Assembly: GCA_003600225.1 (NCBI GenBank)
Contig: QZFT01000047.1
Coordinates: forward strand, 1-64,000
Reading direction: 5' to 3'
From: Pseudonocardiaceae bacterium YIM PH 21723
GTDB taxonomy: Bacteria > Actinomycetota > Actinomycetes > Mycobacteriales > Pseudonocardiaceae
Length of the DNA stretch: 64,000 nucleotides
The translations under genes were made by a program, and so were the position numbers. This document shows positions 35,584 through 44,662 of the stretch, one piece after another. Below the pieces are notes generated by a model. It saw only the letters and a list, made by a program, of their open reading frames with translations, searched no databases and had not been told where the DNA came from. The stretch's first letter is position 1. Every line of letters begins with the position of its first letter.

Positions 35584-36875
35584 GTTTCGGCGGGGAGCTG
35601 CGGGCACTGCGTGAGGCGGCGGGGCTCTCCCTCAGCCAGCTCGGCGAGCGGGTGCATTTCAGCAAGGGGCACATGAGCAAGGTCGAGTCCGGGCAGAAGC
35701 CGGCGAGTGCCGAACTGGCCCGGTTGTGCGACGCGGAACTGGGCGCGAACGGCAGGCTCGTCCGGTTGTTCCTGGCGGGAGCCGCGAGTGCGGCACCCGC
35801 CCAGGCCGAGCCGGAGCCGGATCACGGACAGACCTGGCTGCTGGGGATGTCGCCGCACGGCGAGGGATTCTTTCTGCCGAGCTGGGGATCCGATCGCCCC
35901 GGGCCGGACCTGACCCAGGGCATGGCCTTCGGCGTCGGCAGGTCGGCGCCCGTGACCGAGGAACTGCTCGACGCGTTCGCCGCCCGGTTCGCGGCGTTGC
36001 GGCGACTCGGCCAGATCGCCAGTCCCGCCACCGTGCTGCCCATGGTCATCGCGGAGACCCAGGTGCTGCGCGGCCTCGCCGGAAGCGCCGACCCGGAGGA
36101 ACGGGCCGGAATCTGGAAACTGGCTTCCCGGTATGCCGAGTACGCGGGCTGGATGACCCAGGAGTCCGGCGACAACGCCATGACGGCCCGGTGGACGCAG
36201 TGGGCGGTGCAGATGGCCGAGCAGGCGGGCGATGAGGATCTCCGCTGGTACGCCCTGGTACGCCGGGCGGACATCGCCCTGCACGAGGACGACGCGCGGA
36301 GCACGATCGAGTTCGCCGTACAAGCGCAGTCCGATCCGTCCACTCCGGCCCGGATCCGTGGTCTCGCGGCGCAGCGGGAGGCGCAGGGGCACGCACTCGC
36401 CGGCGACGAGACCGAGTGCCTGCGGGCGCTGGATCGCTCCGCGCGGCTGTTGGAGATGGCCGCGGCCGAGGACCCGGATGGCCCGCTCCTCGGCACCACG
36501 CACACGGCGGAGCTGGACCAGGTCATCCTCGGCTGGTGCCTGTACGAACTCGGCCAGCCCTGTCGCGCGGCGGAGATCCTCGACGACTGCGTCCACCGGT
36601 TCTCCGACGGGTCGCGCCGGGCCAGGATCAAGTTCGCGGTCCGGGCCGCCCTGGCCTACGCCGTCGCCGGCGAGCTCGACCGGGCGGTGGAGCTGACCAT
36701 CGGGCTGCTCGACCACGCGCGCACGGTGGATTCCGCGACCATCCGGCATGACCTGCGCGGGTTGACCAAGGCATTGCGGAGGAAGGGAAACCACCATGGG
36801 GCGCAGGAACTCCAGCCACTGCTGACGGGCGCTCTGCACGCGCCGGTTCACCTGCCCGAGGACGTCCAGCGGTGA
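35580..36875 (+). CDS. XRE-family regulator with TPR-like C-terminal region
   Basis: 431 aa. HTH at residues 5-60 (LRALREAAGLSLSQLGERVHFSKGHMSKVESG), followed by a long helical region with TPR-like units (RWTQWAVQMAEQAGDEDLRWYALVRRADIAL; ILGWCLYELGQPCRAAEILD). This HTH-plus-TPR architecture is very common in actinomycetes and typically senses a peptide or partner protein. ATG at 35580. Ends 7 bp before the stop codon of the convergent LuxR-type gene. Confidence 0.82.
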   Translation: MSFGGELRALREAAGLSLSQLGERVHFSKGHMSKVESGQKPASAELARLCDAELGANGRLVRLFLAGAASAAPAQAEPEPDHGQTWLLGMSPHGEGFFLPSWGSDRPGPDLTQGMAFGVGRSAPVTEELLDAFAARFAALRRLGQIASPATVLPMVIAETQVLRGLAGSADPEERAGIWKLASRYAEYAGWMTQESGDNAMTARWTQWAVQMAEQAGDEDLRWYALVRRADIALHEDDARSTIEFAVQAQSDPSTPARIRGLAAQREAQGHALAGDETECLRALDRSARLLEMAAAEDPDGPLLGTTHTAELDQVILGWCLYELGQPCRAAEILDDCVHRFSDGSRRARIKFAVRAALAYAVAGELDRAVELTIGLLDHARTVDSATIRHDLRGLTKALRRKGNHHGAQELQPLLTGALHAPVHLPEDVQR

Positions 36876-36882
36876 ACCGCGG

Positions 36883-37857
36883 TCAGAGCCACCCGCGTTT
36901 GGCGGCGGCGAAGCCGGCCGCGAACCGGTTGTCCACGCCGAGCGCTGCGTAGATCGCCTTCACGTGCCTGCTCACGGTCGACGAACTCATCCTCAGCCTG
37001 CGCGCGATGGCCTCATCACCCTCGACGGCAAGCAGTTCCAGCACCCGGCGCTGGGTGTCGTTGAGCACCGGATCGATGGTGGGCTCCCGGGCGATCGTGG
37101 CCGGGTCCGTCCACAGTAGATCGAACCAGGACGCCAGCATGACGAGCAGCTCGGGCGCGCGGATGAGCAGCGCGGTGCTTCCGGTGCGATCGGTGGACAG
37201 CAGGGCGACCGAGTCGTCGACATGCAGCATCTTGACCGGGACGTCGGGGCGAAGGCGTACTTCCTCACCGAGCCGGGCGGACTCCTCGACGATCTTCGCG
37301 CCGACCTGGGTGCCCGCGTAGCGGACCTCGTAGATCATCCGGTACTTGGCGCCCGTCGCGAGCTGCGGCGGGGTGAGCAACCGGTCGACGGTGGGCCGGG
37401 TGGGGAATTCACCGGTCTCGATACCACGCAGGTGTTTCCTGGCCGACGGATACAGTTCCGCGGCCCTGGTCACCACTTCATCGAAATCGGCCAGCGGAAC
37501 GACACCGTCCACCATTCCGGCCGAACTACTGCCGAATTCACGAGGCAGCAAAGTGGTGAGTTTGTTCCAGGCATCGAGAATTCGATGCTGCGTCCGAATT
37601 GCCTCATTCTGCCGCTGTTCGATCAGCAGCCGTAAGGCGACGGCCTTGTCGACCGGGCGCAGCAAGCCGTCGCCGTCGCCGGACCGGAACGCCAGGCCGA
37701 GGTCGAGCAGTTCCGTCACCGCGGGGGATGCCACCTCGACCTGGTCCGGGCCACCGCCGAGTTCGATGTGCCCGCGCTGCGTCAGGCGCGCGAAGAGCGC
37801 CTCCGTGGCGGGGCCGACCAATCCGGCAAGCAGCTGCGGTCGCTCGGTCTCGGCCAC
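36883..37857 (-). CDS. LuxR-type HTH regulator (TrmB/LuxR architecture)
   Basis: 324 aa. The N-terminal ~65 residues resemble a winged-helix MarR/TrmB module (EALFARLTQRGHIEL..SPAVTELLDLGLAF). A middle ligand- or dimer-type domain follows (residues 130-255). A C-terminal LuxR HTH is formed by LNDTQRRVLELLAVEGDEAIARRLRMSSSTVSRHVKAIYAALGV. No phospho-acceptor domain. GTG start at 37857 with GGAGGG close upstream. Actinomycete genomes contain many such orphan regulators; the target is unknown. Confidence 0.8.
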   Translation of the reverse strand: MAETERPQLLAGLVGPATEALFARLTQRGHIELGGGPDQVEVASPAVTELLDLGLAFRSGDGDGLLRPVDKAVALRLLIEQRQNEAIRTQHRILDAWNKLTTLLPREFGSSSAGMVDGVVPLADFDEVVTRAAELYPSARKHLRGIETGEFPTRPTVDRLLTPPQLATGAKYRMIYEVRYAGTQVGAKIVEESARLGEEVRLRPDVPVKMLHVDDSVALLSTDRTGSTALLIRAPELLVMLASWFDLLWTDPATIAREPTIDPVLNDTQRRVLELLAVEGDEAIARRLRMSSSTVSRHVKAIYAALGVDNRFAAGFAAAKRGWL

Positions 37858-38239
37858 CCGCCCTCCTCCAAGATCGCGATGACAAGCACTATAGCTGCGA
37901 ACATGAACCCGATGGGGGTTTGGTGAGAATTCAATTACCTCTCACCAAACCCCCACTCCCCCGGCGCAATAATGTTCAGATTCCCCAACCGTTTCCGTCG
38001 TCGCCCATGGAATTCACCTTCCCTCGCGAAATTCAGAGTCAGTGAATCCAGAATGGGTCGCCCACACCCGGCGCACCACGGGTTTCCCGTTGCCGCCCAC
38101 GACCGGCAACCGGATACCCGCCCGGCCCAGCGCGTCTCCCTGGACCCAGCGCCCGTCCGCGGATCGCCGTTGCCGATCTTCCACCCCCTGTGACCAGCCG
38201 TTTTGGCTGGTAAGGCACCCGTCCGGTAATGTTCTTCCC
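37858..38239. other. Intergenic region upstream of the LuxR-type gene and tRNA-Ser
   Basis: 382 bp without a convincing gene. It contains the perfect inverted repeat at 37914-37954. The stretch 38040-38200 has coding-like GC content, but frames through it show no family resemblance. Confidence 0.5.
37914..37954. promoter_or_regulatory. 14-bp perfect inverted repeat upstream of the LuxR-type gene
   Basis: GGGGGTTTGGTGAG (37914-37927) and CTCACCAAACCCCC (37941-37954) around a 13-nt loop, 57 bp upstream of the regulator start. It could be an operator or an attenuator-like hairpin. No T-run follows on either strand. Confidence 0.45.
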
Positions 38240-38327
38240 GGAGGATTCGCATAGTGGCCTAGTGCGCACGATTGGAAATCGTGTTGGGTTAAAACCCTCA
38301 GGGGTTCAAATCCCCTATCCTCCGCCA
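38240..38327 (+). tRNA. tRNA-Ser(GGA)
   Basis: 88-nt class II tRNA including the encoded CCA. Acceptor GGAGGAT/ATCCTCC is fully paired; anticodon stem CACGA/TCGTG with loop TTGGAAA gives anticodon GGA. The long variable arm and the GGTTCAAATCC T-loop are present. It reads UCC/UCU codons. Confidence 0.95.
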
Positions 38328-38328
38328 C

Positions 38329-38364
38329 AAGCGGACCCGCGACTGATCGCGGGTCCGCTTTTTT
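38329..38364 (+). terminator. Terminator after tRNA-Ser(GGA)
   Basis: 14-bp perfect stem AAGCGGACCCGCGA / TCGCGGGTCCGCTT with a 4-nt loop, followed by a T-run. Confidence 0.9.
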
Positions 38365-38469
38365 GTGTCCAGAAGCCGGTGCGATGAACGCCACCAGCCC
38401 GGCAACACACTCTTAAGTAAGGATTACCTAGGCTGACTGGAGGACACCCAGTCGAGTGATGGGACGCGC

Positions 38470-41400
38470 ATGGGGCAGGAGAGCGCTGAACGCTGGTTCA
38501 CAGTGCTCAACGGGGTTGGCGTGCGCTACGCCGGCCACTGGGTCTCCCTCGGGCCCCCGCAACGACAGGCCCTGCTGTGCGGACTGCTGTTCCGCCGCGG
38601 CCACTGGGTACCCGCCGCGACCCTGCTTTCCGGTTTGTACGACGGAGAACCGCCGTCCAGTGGCGTGGCCGTGGTGCAGACGCACATCTCCGCGCTGCGC
38701 CGGGTCCTGGAGCCCGATCGCAAGCCCAAGACACCGGCCACCGTGCTGCTGTCCAGTCACCGCGGCTACCGGTTGCAGGTCACCGACGACCAGGTGGACC
38801 TCGGCCTGTTCGACCGGGTCATCGCCGACGCCGACCAGGCCCGGAAATCCGGTGACTGGCCGTCGGCTCAGCGGCACTACGCGCAGGCATTGGACCTGTT
38901 CTCCGGTGAGCCGCTCGCCGGTATCCCCGGGCCGTATGCCGCCCGGCAGCGCAGCGCGTTGATCGAGCGGCGGCTGGCCGTCGTCGAAGACTCCCTGGAC
39001 GTGGACATCAGCGCGGGGCAGCGGGACCAGGCCATCGACCGGCTGCGGGACATCGTGGACGAGCATCCGCTGCGGGAACGGCCCCGGGTGCTGCTGATGC
39101 GCGCGCTCTACGGCGGCGGGCGGCAGTCCGAGGCCCTCGACGTCTACGCCGCGACCCGCAGGCTGCTGGTGGACCAGCTCGGGGTCGAACCCGGCGCCGA
39201 ACTTCGCGCGCTGCACGGCCAGATCCTGGCCGGCGATCCACTGTTCGACCGGGAGACCGCGGCGCCGATCCGGGCCGCCGCCCCGCAGGAACCCGAGATC
39301 GTGGACCGGGATCGCGAACTGACACTGATCGCCGGCGTCCTCCAGCGGGCGGAGGCGGGCCGCGGCGGCGTCGCGGTCATCGCGGGCCGGCCCGGGTACG
39401 GCAAGACCGCGCTGCTGGACGAGGTGGGCCGGCAGCACACAGCTACGCGACGGGTGGATCTCTCCGACGGCCCGCTGCCGGATCTCGGCGCGGCCGCCGG
39501 GCTGATCCTGGTGGACAACCTGAGCAGCGCCGACCCGGACGTCATGCGGGAACTCACCCGGCTCGGCAAGCGGCTGCGGGATCGGCCGGCCCTGGTGCTG
39601 GTGGCGATGGACGAACGCACCCTGCGTGGCGACCAGCAGGACAGCATGATCGCCCTGGAGGCGGTCGCCGCCGCCGTCATCCGGCTCGGCTCGCTCACTG
39701 AGTCCGGCGCCGCCACGATGGCGGCCAGGACCCTGGGCCGGTCGGTGAGCCCACGGCTGCGCGCGCAGATCATGCAGGTCACCGGCGGTCGCGCCGCGAT
39801 GATCGCCGCGTTGCTGAACGACCTGGCCGCGATGCCCGCCACCGACAGCCTGCCACCGCGCATCGAGGGCGGCTGTTACGCGCGGACCAGCCGCCACCTG
39901 CTGCATCGCTATCCGGAGACCTTCCAGCGACTGCTGTTCGCCCTCGGCCTGCTGCACCGGCAACGGCCGACGATGACCGAACTGGCCGCCGCGGTGGGCA
40001 CGTCCGTCTCGGTGACCCGGGAGTGCTGCGAACTGCTGGTGGTCGCCGGGCTGCTGGCCGCCGTCGACCCGCCCGCCTTCCACCACGACCTGGTCGCCAA
40101 CACCGTCCGGTCGCTGTATCCGACGACCAGGACCTCGGAGATCTGGGTGGCGGCCGCCCGGCAGGCGCAGCTGGACGGGCGCGGCGCCCAGGAGGTGGCG
40201 CGTTATCTGACCGAGCTGCGTGGCACCGAATGGGCACAGTGGACGGGCGTGCTGGTGGAGGCGGCCGAGACCGCGCTGGCCCGGGAGGAGGTCCGCGAAG
40301 CGGTCCGGCTGCTGGAGATCGCGCTGCGGGTCTGCCTGCCGGAGGCGCGGGGCCAGATCCTCAGCCGGCTGGGACAACTGGAACTGCTGACCAACATGAC
40401 CGCGGCGCAGCGGTACTTCGAGGAGGCCGTCGAGGCGCAACGCGGCCGCGGCGAGGTGCCCAGCTCGGTGATCGCCCTCGGCTGGGTGACGGCGGCCCTC
40501 GGCCAGCCGGAGGCGGCGATCCGGCTGATCGACGGGGTGATCCGGGAGACCGAGGAACGCCGGCCGGAGACCCTGGCCACGCTCCGCTCCGGCACCTGGC
40601 TGGTCGGCACCAGCACCCGGCGCACCTGGCAGGTGCTGCTGGAACGGCAACGCAGCCGGATGCCGAACCCGGTGGCCGAGGCGATCCTGCTGTTCGACGA
40701 CGTCCGGCGGCTGCGGTGCAGCGCCGCCGAGGCGGTGGACCGGTTCCCCACCAGGCACGACGTCCCGCTGCAGCTCGAAGGCCTGCGTGCGCATCTCACG
40801 CTGTGGTGCGACGACCTGAACACCGCCTGGGTCCTCGGATCCCAGCGCGGCGACGACGTGTTCGCCGAGATCGACCTGTGGCGGATCATGCTGCGCGCGC
40901 ACATCCGGTTGCGCCGGGCCGACTTCCAGGCATCGCTGAACGAGGCGCGGCTGCTCACCACCCTCCCGCCGGAACAACCGGCGCGCAGGCCGGTGCACCT
41001 GACCGCCGAGTACGCGCAGGCGCTGATCCACCTCGGCAGGCTGGGCGAGGCCGAGCGGTGGCTGGACACCATCGCCGACACCGGATACCCGCGATCCTGG
41101 GAATGGCCCAGCTACCTGTTCGCCATGGGCATGCTCAACTCGGCGCGCGGCGACATCCAGCGGGCCGCCACCTTCTTCCTGGACTGCGGCGTGCGGTCCG
41201 GCGACCTGGACGTCGTCAATCCCGGCCTGCTGCCCTGGCGCACGATGGCCGCGCTGGAACTGGCCAAGCTCGGCGAGCGGGACAAGGCCCAGCGGCTGGC
41301 CGCCGAGGACCTGGCCGGCGCCGAGGCCTGGGGGACGCCACGCAGCCTCGGCATGGCCTACTGGGCGACCGCGATGACCTCGCCGGCCAAAGATCGGCTG

Positions 41401-43917
41401 CCGCTGCTGGAACGCGCGGTGCAGGAGCTGCGTGGCGCGCAGACCCGGATCGAGCTGCCGCACGCCATGCTGGATCTGGCCGCCGAGCTGGTGCGGTCCG
41501 GGCAGGTCCGGTACGCGCGCACGGTGCTGCACGAGGTGCAGGCCCTGGCCGGGGAATCCGGTGCGCTTCCGCTGCTGGACCGCACCGCGGCCATGCTGCA
41601 GGACATGGTGGTACCGGACGCGCAGGACTCGGCGCTGGTCGAACGGGACGGGCAGCTGAGCCGGATCGGCGATCTCCTCGGCGGCGCTGGACTGGTGCTG
41701 ATCACCGGGCAGGCAGGCTTCGGTCGCACGGCGTTGCTGGACGAGGTCGCCCGGCGGCACCGGCCGGCGCTCCGGGTGGACCTGCTGACCTCCGAGCTGC
41801 CCGAGCTGGGCCCGGACACCGGGCTGGTACTGATCGACAACGCGGTGAGCACCGATGAGCCGCTGCTGACCGCGCTGGCCTCGCTGGCCACCCGGATGCG
41901 CGGCAGCTCGACCCTGGTACTGGCCGCCGTCGAGGACCGCAACAGCGCGGCCAGTGGATCGGCTCCCCTGCTGGCACTGGAGACCACGGCGGTCGCCACC
42001 GTGCGGCTGAGCGCGCTCAGTGTCACGGGCATCGCCGAGCTGGCCGCCAGGACCTTCGGCACACCGTGCTCCGCGGAGTTCGCCACCCGGCTGCGCCAGG
42101 CCACCGCGGGCATCCCGTCGGTGCTCACCGCCCTGCTCTCCGATCTGGGCACGCCACCCGCCGACCAGCGGTTGCCCGCCAGGATCGAGCACTCCGGCTA
42201 TGAACGTGCCCTGCGCGATGTCCTCGAGCGCTACCAGCCGGATTCGACGCTGGTGATGACGACACTCGGGGTGCTGCATGACCGCGCCCCGACGATGTCC
42301 GAACTGGCCGCCGCCACCGGTCTGGCCCCGTCGGTGGTCCGGGACCGCTGCGAGGCGTTCCTCGGCTTCGGCATTCTGTCCACTGTGGACCCTCCACGAT
42401 ATGCGCAGGCCTTGTTGACCAACACCTGCCGCGCCCTCTGCCCGCAGGAACGCAGGCCGGCCATTCAGGTGGCGGCCGCACGGCAGGCGCAGATGGAGGG
42501 CCAAAACGCGAGGCGGATCGCCCGCTACCTCACCGAACTCATCGGCGCCGAGTGGGCACAGTGGACGGTCGTGCTGCGGGCCGCCGCGGAACAGGCCGTC
42601 CGCGAACACGATCACCGCGCGGCGATCGGTTACCTGGAGGCGGCGCTGCGCATCTGCCTGCCCGCCGACCGTGGCTCGCTGCTGCTGCGCCTCGGTCAGC
42701 TGGAGCAGCTGACCAACCTGATGTCGGCGCAGCTGCACCTCGGCCAGGCGCTGGCCGCGCAGCGGGAGGCGGGCGTCGCCCCGACCGCGGCCGCGCCGTT
42801 GGCCTGGACCCTGGGCAACCAGGGACAGAGCGAGGCGGCGTGGCAACTGCTGACCGAGGTGATCGCCGAGACGTCCGGGGAGACCAAGGACGCCCTGCGG
42901 GCCAGCAGCTGGCTCGTGGCCTTCTCCGCGCCGGAGAACTGGCAACGGCTGGTGCACCAGCAGCGGGAGCTGCCCGCGGATCCGATCACCGAGGGAATCC
43001 TGTTGCTGGACGACGTGCTGCAGCTGCGCTGCAGTGCCGGCGAGGCCATGCAGCGGTTCCCGGAGCAGGCACCCCGCCGGCTGCTGGGGCTGCGGGCGCA
43101 CATCGCCGTGTGGTGTGACGAGCTGACGAGCGCGTGGCACCTCGGTTCACTGCGGGAGGACGAGAGTTACGCCGAGATCGACCTGTGGCGCTCGGTGATG
43201 CGCAGCAACGTCCTGCTGAGCCGGGGCGACTTCACCGGGGCCTTGGCCGAGACCCAGATGCTGGCCGCCACTCCGGCGGAGCAGCCGGTGCGCCGGTCGG
43301 TCCTGCTGATCGTGCGGCACGCACACGCCCTGTTGTCGGTCGGCCGGATCGACGAGGCGGAGCGCTGGCTGGACGCCGTCGTGGAGAACGGCTCGCCGCT
43401 GTCCTGGGACTGGGCCAGCTACCTGATCATCCGGGCGTACGCGCTGTCGCTGCGTGGCCGGCGGCGGGAGGCGGTCGACCACCTGCTCGACTGTGGCCGG
43501 CGGGTCGCCAACTGGGGGATCGCCAATCCGGCGCTGTTCCCGTGGCGGACGATGGCCGTCGGCCAGCTGATCGAGCTGGGCGATCGGGAGCAGGCGCGGC
43601 GGCTGGCGGCCGAGGAGCTGGCAGCGGGCGAGAAGTGGGGAACCCATCGCCACCTCGGCCTCGGCTGGTGGGCGACGGGCCTGGCCGAGACCGGGCCCGA
43701 CCGGCTGCCCGCGTTGGAACGCGGGGTCCGGGAACTGCGCGCGGCGCAGACCCAGCACGAACTGCCGCACGCGATCCTGGACCTCAGTCAGGAACTGCGC
43801 GCGGACGACCCGCAACGGGCCCGCGAGCTGCTCCACGAGGTCATCGCCGGAGCCGAGGCCAACGGCGCGCTCCCGCTACTGCACCGCGCCACCGAGCTCC
43901 TCACCGAACTGCCCTGA
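38470..43917 (+). CDS. Giant SARP-family regulator with two tandem ATPase/TPR modules
   Basis: 1815 aa. Residues ~8-105 form an OmpR-like winged helix (LGPPQRQALLCGLLFRRGHW..HRGYRLQV) and ~110-260 the bacterial transcriptional activation domain (GEPLAGIPGPYAARQRSALIE..LVDQLGVEPGAELR). Then come two ~760-residue modules related to each other. Module 1 has Walker A GRPGYGKT (near 305) and LILVDN. Module 2 has GQAGFGRT (near 1080), with Arg for Lys, and LVLIDN. Both are followed by the matching blocks ARQAQ(L/M)..G..AR(Y)LTEL and EWAQWT and TPR-like helices. SARP regulators activate secondary-metabolite clusters, yet no such cluster lies in the window. ATG at 38470 without a strong ribosome site. 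Confidence 0.85.
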   Translation: MGQESAERWFTVLNGVGVRYAGHWVSLGPPQRQALLCGLLFRRGHWVPAATLLSGLYDGEPPSSGVAVVQTHISALRRVLEPDRKPKTPATVLLSSHRGYRLQVTDDQVDLGLFDRVIADADQARKSGDWPSAQRHYAQALDLFSGEPLAGIPGPYAARQRSALIERRLAVVEDSLDVDISAGQRDQAIDRLRDIVDEHPLRERPRVLLMRALYGGGRQSEALDVYAATRRLLVDQLGVEPGAELRALHGQILAGDPLFDRETAAPIRAAAPQEPEIVDRDRELTLIAGVLQRAEAGRGGVAVIAGRPGYGKTALLDEVGRQHTATRRVDLSDGPLPDLGAAAGLILVDNLSSADPDVMRELTRLGKRLRDRPALVLVAMDERTLRGDQQDSMIALEAVAAAVIRLGSLTESGAATMAARTLGRSVSPRLRAQIMQVTGGRAAMIAALLNDLAAMPATDSLPPRIEGGCYARTSRHLLHRYPETFQRLLFALGLLHRQRPTMTELAAAVGTSVSVTRECCELLVVAGLLAAVDPPAFHHDLVANTVRSLYPTTRTSEIWVAAARQAQLDGRGAQEVARYLTELRGTEWAQWTGVLVEAAETALAREEVREAVRLLEIALRVCLPEARGQILSRLGQLELLTNMTAAQRYFEEAVEAQRGRGEVPSSVIALGWVTAALGQPEAAIRLIDGVIRETEERRPETLATLRSGTWLVGTSTRRTWQVLLERQRSRMPNPVAEAILLFDDVRRLRCSAAEAVDRFPTRHDVPLQLEGLRAHLTLWCDDLNTAWVLGSQRGDDVFAEIDLWRIMLRAHIRLRRADFQASLNEARLLTTLPPEQPARRPVHLTAEYAQALIHLGRLGEAERWLDTIADTGYPRSWEWPSYLFAMGMLNSARGDIQRAATFFLDCGVRSGDLDVVNPGLLPWRTMAALELAKLGERDKAQRLAAEDLAGAEAWGTPRSLGMAYWATAMTSPAKDRLPLLERAVQELRGAQTRIELPHAMLDLAAELVRSGQVRYARTVLHEVQALAGESGALPLLDRTAAMLQDMVVPDAQDSALVERDGQLSRIGDLLGGAGLVLITGQAGFGRTALLDEVARRHRPALRVDLLTSELPELGPDTGLVLIDNAVSTDEPLLTALASLATRMRGSSTLVLAAVEDRNSAASGSAPLLALETTAVATVRLSALSVTGIAELAARTFGTPCSAEFATRLRQATAGIPSVLTALLSDLGTPPADQRLPARIEHSGYERALRDVLERYQPDSTLVMTTLGVLHDRAPTMSELAAATGLAPSVVRDRCEAFLGFGILSTVDPPRYAQALLTNTCRALCPQERRPAIQVAAARQAQMEGQNARRIARYLTELIGAEWAQWTVVLRAAAEQAVREHDHRAAIGYLEAALRICLPADRGSLLLRLGQLEQLTNLMSAQLHLGQALAAQREAGVAPTAAAPLAWTLGNQGQSEAAWQLLTEVIAETSGETKDALRASSWLVAFSAPENWQRLVHQQRELPADPITEGILLLDDVLQLRCSAGEAMQRFPEQAPRRLLGLRAHIAVWCDELTSAWHLGSLREDESYAEIDLWRSVMRSNVLLSRGDFTGALAETQMLAATPAEQPVRRSVLLIVRHAHALLSVGRIDEAERWLDAVVENGSPLSWDWASYLIIRAYALSLRGRRREAVDHLLDCGRRVANWGIANPALFPWRTMAVGQLIELGDREQARRLAAEELAAGEKWGTHRHLGLGWWATGLAETGPDRLPALERGVRELRAAQTQHELPHAILDLSQELRADDPQRARELLHEVIAGAEANGALPLLHRATELLTELP

Positions 43918-43960
43918 ACGTGGCTTTCACCAAGCTCTACTTGGTGAAAGCCACGTTCAG
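43914..43960. terminator. Bidirectional terminator palindrome (solo core of the repeat element)
   Basis: Perfect 21-bp arms CTGAACGTGGCTTTCACCAAG and its complement around CTCTA. It contains the SARP stop codon and sits 5 bp from the convergent hydrolase stop, so it can serve both genes. Same core as at 10205-10251 and 16464-16510 but without outer arms. Confidence 0.75.
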
Positions 43961-43965
43961 GCGTG

Positions 43966-44652
43966 TTACTCGCCCGCTGCGGCGATGATCAGCTCGGCGA
44001 TGGCCTTGGGCTGGCCGAACATCGCGGCGTGACCGGCCTCGACCTCGATGGTGGTGGACTTCATCCGCGCCGCCATCTCCCGCTGACCGTTCGGCGGGAT
44101 CATGTGGTCGTTGGTGGCCACCGCGTAGAACGAGGGCACCGACTTCCACGCCGGGTGACCGGTCGGCTCACCGAACGCGGCGACCGCGATCGGCCGCTGC
44201 GCGGCGGCGTAGGCCGCGGCGGTGGTCGCGTCGACGTCGGGCGCGAAGTTCTCGTGGTACTTGGCCGGGTCCACGGTCAGCTCGACGCCGCCGTCCGGCA
44301 GCGGGTGCGGGATGGTGACCTTGCTGGCCGCGCCCTGGTACTTCGCGTCCAGCTCGCCGACGGCCTCACCCTCGTCCGGCGCGAACGCCGCCACGTAGAC
44401 CAGCGCGGACAGGTTGGCCGCACCGGTGTTGGTGATCACGGCGCCGCCGTAGGAGTGACCGACCAGCACGACCGGGCCGTCCACCGACTCCACAATGGAC
44501 TTGGTGTAGGTCGCGTCGCCGGTCAGACCGCGCAACGGGTTCGCCGCCGCGATGACCGGAAAGCCTTGCTCCTGCAGCAGCCGGGTGACCGGCTCCCAGC
44601 TGGAGGCGTCGGCGAATGCGCCGTGCACCAGCACGACGGTGGGCTTGCTCAT
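43966..44652 (-). CDS. Alpha/beta hydrolase
   Basis: 228-aa cytoplasmic hydrolase. Oxyanion region VLVHGAFADASSW, nucleophile elbow GHSYGG, a late Asp in ATNDHMIP and catalytic His in EAGHAAM. Resembles small esterase/salicylate-esterase-like alpha/beta hydrolases. Fourth gene of the operon wrbA-GMC-ADH-hydrolase (10-bp gap to ADH). It may hydrolyse an ester or lactone produced by the oxidoreductases (inference). Confidence 0.85.
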   Translation of the reverse strand: MSKPTVVLVHGAFADASSWEPVTRLLQEQGFPVIAAANPLRGLTGDATYTKSIVESVDGPVVLVGHSYGGAVITNTGAANLSALVYVAAFAPDEGEAVGELDAKYQGAASKVTIPHPLPDGGVELTVDPAKYHENFAPDVDATTAAAYAAAQRPIAVAAFGEPTGHPAWKSVPSFYAVATNDHMIPPNGQREMAARMKSTTIEVEAGHAAMFGQPKAIAELIIAAAGE

Positions 44653-44662
44653 GTCTCGTCCC

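Noticed and set aside
38428-43140. 1570-codon minus-strand frame opposite the SARP gene
   Set aside because: Antisense shadow of a strongly supported coding frame; composition is Arg/Gly/Gln-rich with no domain.
38470-43917. SARP as sign of a biosynthetic gene cluster
   Set aside because: No PKS, NRPS, terpene or RiPP gene lies in the window; the glycosyltransferase at 19956-21227 is 17 kb away and isolated.
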